NCBI GenBank assembly: GCA_049965775.1
Contig: JBMFVX010000100.1
Span: 1 to 11,461 of the forward strand
Length of the DNA: 11,461 nt
Direction of reading: 5' to 3'
From: JABEVB01 sp049965775
Lineage (GTDB): Bacteria > Planctomycetota > Phycisphaerae > WQYP01
The position numbers were made by a program, and so were the translations under genes. A model generated the notes under the pieces. The model saw nothing but the letters and a program-made list of their open reading frames with translations. It made no database searches and was not told where the DNA came from. Positions 1-6,425 of the stretch are shown piece after piece. The first letter of the stretch is position 1; every line of letters starts with the position of its first letter.

Positions 1-164
1 CTCTGGGCCGCAATCCGACCGCACCAGCCTTTTCAAACAGGCTCTAAGGCCATGACAAAAGCAAAACGCCACCATTTTACCGGCCGCAAGATAGCGGTTA
101 TAGCGGCCAGCAACCTTGCGCCTGCGCGGATGCCGCCCTGTGCATACACTCGCGGCACCGCCGC

Positions 165-330
165 GCACAAATGCCGAAATCTCCCGGCGCCGGCCGGGAC
201 AGGCCTCTATGGCATGGAGCCAAAAAAATCGGCAAGGCACGAATGCCAAAATCCTCGATAGGGCGGGATCGCCTTCTATCGGGACGCGGTGAGATCCGTC
301 GCCCATGGCGCGGCAAAAAAAGAGCGAGCC
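165..330. repeat. Two tandem imperfect repeats, each with hairpins and a poly-A tract
   Basis: Copy A runs about 165-236 and copy B about 237-330. Both open with nearly the same 17 bases (165-181 and 237-253, 15 of 17 identical). Both then have a GC-rich hairpin, a partly shared block ending in CTAT (196-210 and 265-279), and a CATGGMGC-like motif followed by seven A (222-228 and 315-321). Copy B is longer because of about 20 extra bases before its CATGG block. On the minus strand each unit reads as stem-loops followed by T-tracts, so the repeats may be duplicated terminator-like modules. The alignment was made by eye and the right boundary is soft. Confidence 0.5.
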
Positions 331-351
331 GGTCTATCACGACCGGCTCGC
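315..351 (-). terminator. Rho-independent terminator, minus strand
   Basis: A perfect 10-bp GC-rich stem (324-333 pairs with 342-351) encloses an 8-nt loop. On the minus strand it is followed by TC and then seven T (315-321), the classic intrinsic-terminator layout. It lies about 210 nt beyond the stop of the zinc-ribbon gene and is the first good terminator for that transcript. The long 3' segment before it could be a 3' UTR or a separate small RNA. Confidence 0.72.
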
Positions 352-561
352 CTGCCTGTGGATTTGGAAAGCTCAACTGATCGATCATCAGGTAAAAAAC
401 ATGATGATCAGAACGCTCATCGTGGGCAACACCGTGTTGCCACACAAAAAAAGGGACTAACTTACTGGGTTACAACATTAACAGCATGGGGCTGCAGGAC
501 GGTTCTTAAGGTTTTAAGGCCTTTTTGGCCGCAACACACCGAAGCCCAATTCTGGTCAACG

Positions 562-930
562 TTACCGACCGCCGGCTCGCTGCGACTGAAAACAATCGCG
601 GCAATAGACCGGGCGGTTGCCGGACGGCTTAAACGGAACTTCCGTTGGCTGTCCGCAGGTGGCGCAGGTAGCGGGGAACATTTGGCGCGGGCCGGAGGAA
701 TAACCCCCACGGCTGCCGCCGCCACCGCCGCCGCCTCCACGGGAACTGAAACCGCGGCCGCCACGACCGCCGGAATCTCCCTGCTGCGCCTTGCGGGCGT
801 CGCGGCAGGTTTTGCAACGTTTGGGTTCATTGGTGTATCCACGTTCGGCGAAGCGTTGCTGCTCCTCCGCGGTGAACGTGAATTCTGCGCCGCAATCAAC
901 GCAGGTGATGGATTTGTCCTCATACGACAT
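562..930 (-). CDS. Paired zinc-ribbon protein with RGG/poly-Gly linker
   Basis: This is a 122-residue cytoplasmic protein with no signal peptide or membrane segment. The N-terminal half (about residues 5-45) has CxxC pairs at C10/C13 and C39/C42 around an EFTFTAEEQ segment and ends PKRCKTCR. This matches the probable zinc-ribbon family (zf-trcl type). The C-terminal half has C89/C92 and C110/C113 in the arrangement CxxCGxxxxVPF...RPVYCxxCF, a second small zinc-binding module. Between them, residues 51-81 form an RGG-type linker with eight consecutive glycines (R64, then G65-G72). Such linkers are typical of nucleic-acid-binding proteins, so an RNA- or DNA-binding role is plausible but inferred. 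The ATG at 928-930 is chosen over the in-frame ATG at 1015-1017 because AGGGAG sits 7 nt upstream and the family homology begins here. It is divergent from the phosphorylase. The exact function is unknown in this family. Confidence 0.88.
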   Translation of the reverse strand: MSYEDKSITCVDCGAEFTFTAEEQQRFAERGYTNEPKRCKTCRDARKAQQGDSGGRGGRGFSSRGGGGGGGGSRGGYSSGPRQMFPATCATCGQPTEVPFKPSGNRPVYCRDCFQSQRAGGR

Positions 931-1044
931 ACATGTGCTCCCTGGTACTAAAACCAGATATGGGGTGATAGAAAGCGATGGGCGGTGCGGGAAGTGGCTA
1001 CGGCCAACCTCGAACACGGGCGCTACAGCCCACAGGCATGTTAA

Positions 1045-1072
1045 AGCATACCAGAGTCAAGGCCAATTGCAA
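1045..1072 (-). promoter_or_regulatory. Candidate sigma-70-type promoter for the zinc-ribbon gene
   Basis: On the minus strand TTGCAA (1067-1072) is followed after 16 nt by TATGCT (1045-1050), next to an AT-rich upstream block. Initiation would fall near 1038, leaving a leader of about 110 nt. The match is moderate and made by eye. Confidence 0.33.
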
Positions 1073-1143
1073 ATCAAATATTTTTATTTTTCAAAGGGGG
1101 CGGACCGCAACCCCTTCCTTGGCCGGCTTTCGCCGCCCTAAAA

Positions 1144-1177
1144 GCTGCAAAATGCCCCATTTTCAGCCCATTTCAGG
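1144..1177. other. Stem-loop and tandem 11-bp direct repeat
   Basis: GCTG-C-AAAATG (1144-1154) pairs with CATTTT-CAGC (1158-1167), leaving one bulged C and a CCC loop. Overlapping it, CCCATTTTCAG (1156-1166) is followed directly by CCCATTTCAGG (1167-1177). Read on the minus strand the stem is followed by TTTT, so it could weakly stop antisense transcription coming from the phosphorylase. It could equally be a binding site. No known element is recognised. Confidence 0.35.
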
Positions 1178-1306
1178 CTAAAGAACCAGCTCTTGCCACC
1201 TCCTTCTGGTGCTCGAGCATACTCGCGGCAGCGCCCCACAAGCGCAGCGCCCAAGGCTCTACTTTTCGCCTACTCGCCTACTCCCGCGGCCCTGCAGTCC
1301 GCGTGC

Positions 1307-1336
1307 TTTGGCCCCAGCCCTGCGCCATGCTATGCT
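1307..1336 (+). promoter_or_regulatory. Candidate extended -10 promoter for the phosphorylase
   Basis: TGC-TATGCT (1328-1336) fits an extended -10 element. A weak -35 (TTTGGC, 1307-1312) lies 18 nt upstream. Initiation near 1343 would give a leader of about 34 nt ending in the GGAGG ribosome site. This is pattern-based only. Confidence 0.38.
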
Positions 1337-1365
1337 CACATGTGGGGGTTTGCACAGAACTTGTT

Positions 1366-1370
1366 GGAGG
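1366..1370 (+). promoter_or_regulatory. Shine-Dalgarno site that fixes the phosphorylase start
   Basis: TTGGAGG ends at 1370, six nucleotides before the ATG at 1377. The frame stays open upstream to an ATG at 1209, but that extension has no ribosome site or family similarity, so this site decides the start. Confidence 0.75.
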
Positions 1371-1376
1371 CACTCC

Positions 1377-3923
1377 ATGGCTGTCAACCCGTGCGACTAT
1401 AACTCAACATTCAGCCCTGTTGAATCGCAAATCGAAGGATACAAACCACTCGCCCAACTCGCCCTGAACCTGCGGTGGTCGTGGAATCGTGCTGCCGACG
1501 GCATCTGGCGGGCGCTCGATGCGCGGCTTTGGGAAGAAACCCGCAACCCCTGGGTTGTATTGCAGGCGGCTTCGCTCGACAAACTGCGTCTGCTGCTGGC
1601 CGATACATCTTTCCGCCGACAGGTAGACGATCTGTTGGCGCGCCAGGCCCAGATGGCCACCGCCCCCAACTGGTTTGGTATGCAGCATCCGAATTCGCCT
1701 CTCAAGGCTGTGGCTTACTTCAGCATGGAATACATGCTTAGCGAGGGGCTGCCCATTTACTCCGGCGGATTGGGCAACGTTGCCGGCGATCAGCTCAAAG
1801 CCGCGGGCGATCTTGGCGTGCCGGTCATGGGCATCGGGCTTTTGTATCAGCAGGGTTATTTTCGGCAAGTTATCGCCGCCGACGGTTCGCAGCAGGCTGT
1901 GTATCCGTACAGCGACCCCGGCCAGCTCCCCATAACGCCCCTGCGCCAGGCGAATGGTGAATGGCTGCGGCTTGAAATTGCACTGCCGGGCTACAGCGTG
2001 TGGCTGCGAATCTGGCAGGCGCATGTGGGCTGCGCCAAGCTGTATCTGCTCGATAGCAACGACCCGGCCAATTATCCAACCTTTCGCGGTGTAACCAGCG
2101 AACTTTACGGCGGCGATACAGACCTTCGCCTCAAGCAGGAATTGCTGCTGGGCATTGGCGGATGGCGTTTGGTGGTGGCGCTGGGGCTTGATCCTCAGGT
2201 GTGCCATCTTAATGAAGGCCACGCCGCCTTCGCCGTGCTCGAACGCGCCCGCCATTTTATGCAGCTGCATAAGGTTTCTTTTGATGTCGCCCTTGCAGCC
2301 ACGCGGGCCGGCAACTTGTTTACCACCCATACCGCGGTGGCCGCCGGGTTTGACCGCTTTGATCCGGAAATAGTCGCGCGCTACCTGAGCTTTTACGCGG
2401 AAAGCCGCCTGGGCATTTCCATGAAGCAGTTTCTGGCATTGGGCCGCCGCGACCCCGACGATGACCGCGAACCATTTAACATGGCGTACCTGGCGATGCG
2501 CGGCAGCAGCGCCGTCAATGCCGTAAGCCGCCTGCATGGCGAGGTGAGTCGCCGGCTCTTTGCGCCGCTGTTTCCACGCTGGCCGCTGGCCGATGTGCCC
2601 GTGACGCATGTAACCAACGGCGTGCATCACCCAAGTTGGCAATCAGCCGCCGCCGAAACTTTCTGGCAGGACCTCGGCGTCAATGTCAACCAGCCCGACG
2701 CTTATGAAGCCGCCGCAGCCGCCATTCGCAAGGCTTCCGACGAAAAAATATGGCTGCTGCGCAGCAATGGCCGCAGCAATCTGGTGGAAGACGCCCGCCG
2801 GCGCTTGTCGCGCAATCTCGCCGCTTCCGGCCATAGCCCCGCCGAGGTTGAGGCGGCCCGTCAGGTGCTTGATCCAAATGTGCTTACCCTTGGCTTTGCC
2901 CGCCGCTTTGCCAGCTACAAACGGCCCAATCTGCTGCTAAGCAATCCGCAGCGGCTTATGGCCCTGCTCGAAAATGCCCAGCGGCCGGTGCAGATTGTTG
3001 TTGCCGGCAAGGCACATCCCGCCGATGGCTTCGGTCAACAGCTTGTGCGGCAATGGGTAGAGTTTGTGCGCCAGCCGCAGGTGCGGCTCCGCGCCATCTT
3101 TATAGCCGATTACGACATGGTGCTGGCCCAAAGGCTGGTGCGCGGCGTAGATGTATGGATCAACACCCCGCGCCGCCCCTGGGAAGCGTCCGGCACCAGC
3201 GGCATGAAGGTGCTGGCCAATGGCGGCCTTAACCTTTCGGAACTCGATGGTTGGTGGGCCGAGGCCTATGCGCCTGAACTTGGCTGGGCCGTCGGCGATG
3301 GCCGCGAACACGGCGATGACCCCGCCTGGGATGCGGCCGAGGCCGAGCAGTTGTATCAAACGTTAGAACAGCACGTTATTCCCGAATTTTATAACCGCAA
3401 CGCCCAGGGCATTCCCACCGCATGGGTGCAGCGCATTCGTGAAAGCATGGCTCGGCTGACCCTGCAGTTTTCCGCCACGCGTGCCGTTCGCCAGTACACG
3501 CAGCAGCACTACCTGCCGCTGGCCCAGCGCTATCTTCAGCGAACCGCCGAGCACGGGCGACTGGCCCAAGAGTTGATTCAACGCCGGCATCAACTAGAGT
3601 CGCAGTGGCCCTCGGTGCGATTTGGCCGCTTTGATGTCCAGACGCAGCAACATGAACTTGTGTTTGACGCCCATGTATACATGGGCGAACTGCCGCCCGC
3701 CGAGTTAATCGTGGAGCTATACGCGGATGGCGTTGCCGGCTCCTCGCCTGAACGCCACGAGTTTTCTCTCGCGTATGCACTCGGAGGCGCAGCGGGTGGG
3801 TACGCCTATCAGTGCCGCATTGCCGCCGGGCGCCCCCTGGGCGATTACACCGCGCGCATCATGCCTCGTGGCGATGGGCTGACGGTGCCGCTGGAGGCCG
3901 CACCCATTGTTTGGCAGCGATAA
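1377..3923 (+). CDS. glgP: Alpha-glucan (glycogen/maltodextrin) phosphorylase, GT35, DUF3417 type
   Basis: A cytoplasmic PLP enzyme of 848 residues that splits alpha-1,4-glucans with phosphate to give glucose-1-phosphate. The length fits the TIGR02094-type phosphorylases rather than the short E. coli MalP/GlgP type. Residues about 15-110 are the DUF3417-like N-terminal region (NLRWSW at 31-36, DGIWRALD at 41-48). The core has AYFSMEY (113-119), LPIYSGGLGNVAGD (125-138), HLNEGHAAF (277-285, with H282 near the active site), VTNGVHHPSW (412-421) and FARRFASYKRP (507-517). PWEASGTSGMK (601-611) follows, in which K611 is the expected PLP lysine. A beta-rich C-terminal domain (about 745-848) is also usual for this subgroup. 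All hallmark residues are present and the gene looks functional. The start is set by GGAGG six bases upstream. It stands alone with no other glycogen gene in view and converges on proA. Confidence 0.95.
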   Translation: MAVNPCDYNSTFSPVESQIEGYKPLAQLALNLRWSWNRAADGIWRALDARLWEETRNPWVVLQAASLDKLRLLLADTSFRRQVDDLLARQAQMATAPNWFGMQHPNSPLKAVAYFSMEYMLSEGLPIYSGGLGNVAGDQLKAAGDLGVPVMGIGLLYQQGYFRQVIAADGSQQAVYPYSDPGQLPITPLRQANGEWLRLEIALPGYSVWLRIWQAHVGCAKLYLLDSNDPANYPTFRGVTSELYGGDTDLRLKQELLLGIGGWRLVVALGLDPQVCHLNEGHAAFAVLERARHFMQLHKVSFDVALAATRAGNLFTTHTAVAAGFDRFDPEIVARYLSFYAESRLGISMKQFLALGRRDPDDDREPFNMAYLAMRGSSAVNAVSRLHGEVSRRLFAPLFPRWPLADVPVTHVTNGVHHPSWQSAAAETFWQDLGVNVNQPDAYEAAAAAIRKASDEKIWLLRSNGRSNLVEDARRRLSRNLAASGHSPAEVEAARQVLDPNVLTLGFARRFASYKRPNLLLSNPQRLMALLENAQRPVQIVVAGKAHPADGFGQQLVRQWVEFVRQPQVRLRAIFIADYDMVLAQRLVRGVDVWINTPRRPWEASGTSGMKVLANGGLNLSELDGWWAEAYAPELGWAVGDGREHGDDPAWDAAEAEQLYQTLEQHVIPEFYNRNAQGIPTAWVQRIRESMARLTLQFSATRAVRQYTQQHYLPLAQRYLQRTAEHGRLAQELIQRRHQLESQWPSVRFGRFDVQTQQHELVFDAHVYMGELPPAELIVELYADGVAGSSPERHEFSLAYALGGAAGGYAYQCRIAAGRPLGDYTARIMPRGDGLTVPLEAAPIVWQR

Positions 3924-3945
3924 AACGTCTGTGCGGCTGCGGGCC

Positions 3946-5226
3946 TTACGCGCGTATGTGCCCATTGCCCGTAACAATAAATTTGTAGGTGCACAGGTCG
4001 GCAGCGCCCATGGGGCCGCGCGCATGAAGTTTGTCGGTACTGATGCCTATTTCCGCACCCAGGCCGTATTCGTAGCCGTCGGCCCAACGCGTGCTCGCGT
4101 TGACCATCACACTGGCCGAATCCACCTGTTGCACAAACTTTTGTGCTGCACCGATGTTGCCCGTGATAATGGCATCGGTATGTTGTGAGCCATACTGGTC
4201 AATATGAGCAATGGCTTCATCAATCGAATTAACCTGCCGGATGGCGATAATCAGGTCCAAAAACTCGCGTCCCCAATCGTCGTCGTTGGCCAGTTTGGCA
4301 TTTTGCAGCAGGCCCAGGCTGCGGGTATCGGCGCGCATCTCCACATGGGCATCCCGAAAGCGCGCCGCCAGCCGCGGCAGCACGCGCGCGGCAATGTCTT
4401 TATGCACCAGCAGGCATTCGGTTGTGTTGCACACCGCGCAGCCATCCACTTTGGCGCTGTACGCTACGTTGACGGCCATGTCGGGGTCGGCATCTTTATC
4501 AATGTAAATGTGGCACACGCCCCTGTAGTGCTTGATCACCGGCACGGTGGCCTGTTCCACCACGGCGCGAATAAGCGATTCACCGCCGCGCGGTATGACA
4601 AGGTCCACCAATCCTTCGGCGGTTACCAACGCTCCCACGGCTGCGCGATCGGGACTTTCAAGCACCTGTACCGCGTCGCCGCTTATGCCGGCATCGGTCA
4701 GGGCCTTTCGCACCACGGTCGCAATGGCATGGTTGGTTTGCAGCGATTCTTTGCCGCCGCGAAGAATGCATGCGTTGGAGCTTTTAAGGCACAGGGCGGC
4801 TGCATCGCTGGTGACGTTGGGGCGGCTTTCATAAATGATGGCGATGACGCCAATGGGTACGCGGCGCTTTTCAATACGCAGGCCATTGGGCCGCTCATAT
4901 GCTTCCATGGTTTGACCAACCGGGTCTACCTGCTGGGCTATTTCGCGGATGCCTGCGGCCATCGCGGTGATTTTGGCGGGCGTAAGCGTCAGGCGGCCAA
5001 TCATGGCGGTGGCGAGGCCGCCGGCCTTGGCGGCTTCAACGTCAGCGGCGTTGGCGGCCAGAATCGCCGTTTGCCCCGCCAGCAAGCCTTCGGCCATGCG
5101 AACCAGTGCGGCATTTTTCTGTTGGCCGTTAAGGGTGGCCAGTTGCCGCGCGGCCGCACGGGCTTTGTGGGCCATTTGCCGCACCGCCTCGGCGATGTCC
5201 GTGGTTTGCGTTAATAAGGTGCTCAT
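3946..5226 (-). CDS. proA: Gamma-glutamyl phosphate reductase
   Basis: ProA reduces gamma-glutamyl phosphate to glutamate-5-semialdehyde with NADPH, the second step of proline synthesis from glutamate, in the cytoplasm. The 426-residue length is normal. Family signatures in order are RRVPIGVIAIIYESRPNVT (121-139), CLKSSNACILRGGKE (146-160), LVIPRGGESLI (209-219), HYRGVCHIYID (233-243), the catalytic-cysteine region CAVCNTTECLLVH (263-275, with C266 as the likely nucleophile), NASTRWADG (376-384) and GLGAEIGISTDKLHARGPMG (388-407). In many ProA proteins the residues before the cysteine motif read RP; here they read DGC (261-263), a mild deviation. The start ATG has AAGG about 10 nt upstream. 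No proB is adjacent. The gene ends 22 nt from the convergent phosphorylase with no obvious terminator between them. Confidence 0.96.
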   Translation of the reverse strand: MSTLLTQTTDIAEAVRQMAHKARAAARQLATLNGQQKNAALVRMAEGLLAGQTAILAANAADVEAAKAGGLATAMIGRLTLTPAKITAMAAGIREIAQQVDPVGQTMEAYERPNGLRIEKRRVPIGVIAIIYESRPNVTSDAAALCLKSSNACILRGGKESLQTNHAIATVVRKALTDAGISGDAVQVLESPDRAAVGALVTAEGLVDLVIPRGGESLIRAVVEQATVPVIKHYRGVCHIYIDKDADPDMAVNVAYSAKVDGCAVCNTTECLLVHKDIAARVLPRLAARFRDAHVEMRADTRSLGLLQNAKLANDDDWGREFLDLIIAIRQVNSIDEAIAHIDQYGSQHTDAIITGNIGAAQKFVQQVDSASVMVNASTRWADGYEYGLGAEIGISTDKLHARGPMGAADLCTYKFIVTGNGHIRA

Positions 5227-5328
5227 AAATGTTGCTGCCTTATGAAGTTATCCGTCCCTGCTCACGCGGCCATGGACTCCCCAAAGCCGGCTCCATGCCC
5301 TACAATCGGGCTGGCACGAACCTATAAG

Positions 5329-5356
5329 TGTATACCAGAAGGCCGCCTAAATCGAA
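5329..5356 (-). promoter_or_regulatory. Candidate extended -10 promoter for proA
   Basis: On the minus strand TGG-TATACA (5329-5337) forms an extended -10. A poor -35 (TTCGAT, 5351-5356) lies 16 nt upstream of TATACA. Initiation near 5322 would leave a leader of about 95 nt. The site overlaps the region just upstream of the divergent lipoprotein gene, so the two promoters may compete. Confidence 0.33.
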
Positions 5357-5364
5357 GGATCACC

Positions 5365-6411
5365 ATGTTGCCTAAGCCTCACCATTTTATAAGCCTGTTG
5401 ACGCCCGCTGCGGAGGCTCCAACCGCAGGCTTTCGGCGGAGCCTGTTGGGGGGTGTTGGGTACAGGATTTGTGCCGGCGGCCTGCCCATTTGGCTGCGCC
5501 GACTGGGCATGCTCGCGGCGGTCGGCGGCCTGGCGGTTTTGGCGGGTTGTCAATCGCCGCCGCCCAAGTCTGCGGCGATACCGCCTTCGATCAGCATGTT
5601 TGAGCAGCTTGTTCGGCTTAATGCGCGGGCGGCTGCACTCGATACTGTACGCGTGGTTGGCTCGCTTAAACTGCGCTATCTCGACCGCGACGGCAACGCC
5701 CAGAATTACCAGGCTCACGCTGTGCTGCTGATAGATCAGAACATAAGTCACCGGGCGAGACAGACCTCCGGAGTGTTGCCGCGGACCGAGCTGCTACTGG
5801 TGGCCACCTATCTTGGTCAGGACGTGTTTGAGTTCGGCATGAATGCCCAAAGGTACTGGGCCATAGACCACCACAATAAAATTGCCTGGGTTGGCAGCCG
5901 CAATCAGCCCAACACGCGGTTGCGCCGCGCCATGCCATTGGGGCCGCGCAACATTCTTGATTTGCTCGCCATTACGCCGCTGCTGCCGACTGCACAAGCG
6001 CCGCTCGCCATGACCGTGTCGAACCAACCGCCGCAAAACCGCCTGTTTGTTATTCGCGCCGGTGCCGATGGGGCCGCCCAAATCCAACGACAAATTGTCA
6101 TCAGCCGCGTGACCGGTCTGGTGCAGGGTGTGCTGATGTTTAACCGCGGCGGCAAGCGCATCGCCACGGCTGTATTGAGCGATTACCATCGCATTGCCGC
6201 GCGGCATGGAACCCTAACCGCCGAGTCGCCGCGGTTTCCGTTTCGCATAGCAATTGACAACCCGCTGCAGCATTCGCAGTTATGGTTGACGGTGCAGTCG
6301 GCTTCGCTGACATTGCGCGTCAAACCTCGCTATGCGTTTGCCTCTCCATCGCTGGCAGGTCTGAAGGTCTACAATCTTGATAGCGCTGTGCCCGGCGTGC
6401 CCGGCCGCTGA
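5365..6411 (+). CDS. Unrecognised lipoprotein, LolA/LolB-like appearance
   Basis: This 348-residue protein has a charged stretch WLRR (43-46), a hydrophobic run (49-60) and a lipobox LAGC with C62, so it is probably lipidated and attached to a membrane. After a short Pro/Ser linker comes an amphipathic helix-like segment (78-92). A beta-rich body follows with a GSLKLRYLDRDG strand pair (99-110), GQDVFEFGMN (151-160) and a PLGPRNILDLLAI segment (191-203). That order resembles outer-membrane lipoprotein-binding folds (LolA/LolB or DUF4292-like), but the resemblance is by eye and the function is unknown. The ATG at 5365 has GAAGGA five bases upstream and is preferred over the frame's first ATG at 5242. 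It leaves an unusually long 61-residue leader before the cysteine. The next ATG (5509) would drop the arginines of the signal peptide and lacks a good ribosome site. Divergent from proA; converges on the NHL gene with a 14-nt gap. Confidence 0.75.
   Translation: MLPKPHHFISLLTPAAEAPTAGFRRSLLGGVGYRICAGGLPIWLRRLGMLAAVGGLAVLAGCQSPPPKSAAIPPSISMFEQLVRLNARAAALDTVRVVGSLKLRYLDRDGNAQNYQAHAVLLIDQNISHRARQTSGVLPRTELLLVATYLGQDVFEFGMNAQRYWAIDHHNKIAWVGSRNQPNTRLRRAMPLGPRNILDLLAITPLLPTAQAPLAMTVSNQPPQNRLFVIRAGADGAAQIQRQIVISRVTGLVQGVLMFNRGGKRIATAVLSDYHRIAARHGTLTAESPRFPFRIAIDNPLQHSQLWLTVQSASLTLRVKPRYAFASPSLAGLKVYNLDSAVPGVPGR
5408..5444 (+). other. Interleaved stems (pseudoknot-like or mutually exclusive) in a lipoprotein leader
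   Basis: CTGCGG (5408-5413) can pair with CCGCAG (5423-5428), and AGGCTCC (5414-5420) can pair with GGAGCCT (5438-5444). The two stems are interleaved, so the RNA could form an H-type pseudoknot or switch between them. The block lies about 40-80 nt after the start codon, inside the unusually long leader-coding segment. It could regulate translation or be a leftover inserted palindrome. Confidence 0.35.
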
Positions 6412-6425
6412 CGCCGACAAAGGGC

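Larger units (their letters stand above)
1..561. other. Non-coding hairpin-rich region with no convincing gene
   Basis: No reading frame here looks like a protein. The frames that stay open are short, Arg/Pro-rich and carry no family motif. Two frames open from the left edge close at 45 and 54, so an end of an upstream gene cannot be excluded, but nothing in them is recognisable. Dyads visible from left to right are GGCCGC 82-87 with GCGGCC 103-108, CGCGG 151-155 with CCGCG 161-165, CCCGGC 183-188 with GCCGGG 193-198, CGATAG 256-261 with CTATCG 276-281 (inner GGCG/CGCC), the terminator 324-351, GATCATCA 383-390 with TGATGATC 402-409, and the 17-bp palindrome 425-441. The last 210 nt are the 3' flank of the minus-strand zinc-ribbon gene. 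Confidence 0.6.
931..1376. other. Divergent intergenic region (zinc-ribbon gene / phosphorylase)
   Basis: This 446-nt gap carries no convincing gene; the open frames here are low-complexity and lack motifs. It holds an AT-rich block at 1071-1095, a candidate minus-strand promoter, a stem-loop with a short direct repeat (1144-1177), an 8-bp tandem duplication of CGCCTACT (1267-1274 and 1275-1282), and a candidate plus-strand promoter near 1307-1336. The gap is long for this otherwise tightly packed window, so it probably contains control elements for both genes. Confidence 0.6.

Noticed and set aside
425..452. Palindrome followed by poly-A as a terminator
   Set aside because: On the plus strand it is followed by A rather than T, and on the minus strand the T-run precedes the stem, so it cannot act as an intrinsic terminator in either direction.
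289..951. Plus-strand open frame of 220 codons across the zinc-ribbon gene
   Set aside because: It is antisense to a well-supported gene and its Ala/Thr-rich middle is the mirror of the glycine codon tract; no family motif.
1404..2642. Minus-strand open frame of 412 codons inside the phosphorylase
   Set aside because: High-GC antisense shadow of an intact phosphorylase with all its motifs; the product has no domain signature.
4204..5214. Plus-strand open frame of 336 codons opposite proA
   Set aside because: Antisense shadow; Gly/His-rich composition mirrors proA codons and no motif or ribosome site supports it.
5312..5328. TGGCAC followed by a TATAA run resembling a sigma-54 promoter
   Set aside because: The -12 element lacks the required GC; only the -24 half matches.
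5242..5364. Upstream extension of the lipoprotein to an ATG at 5242
   Set aside because: Would place about 100 residues before the lipobox, lacks a ribosome site, and runs through the probable proA promoter.
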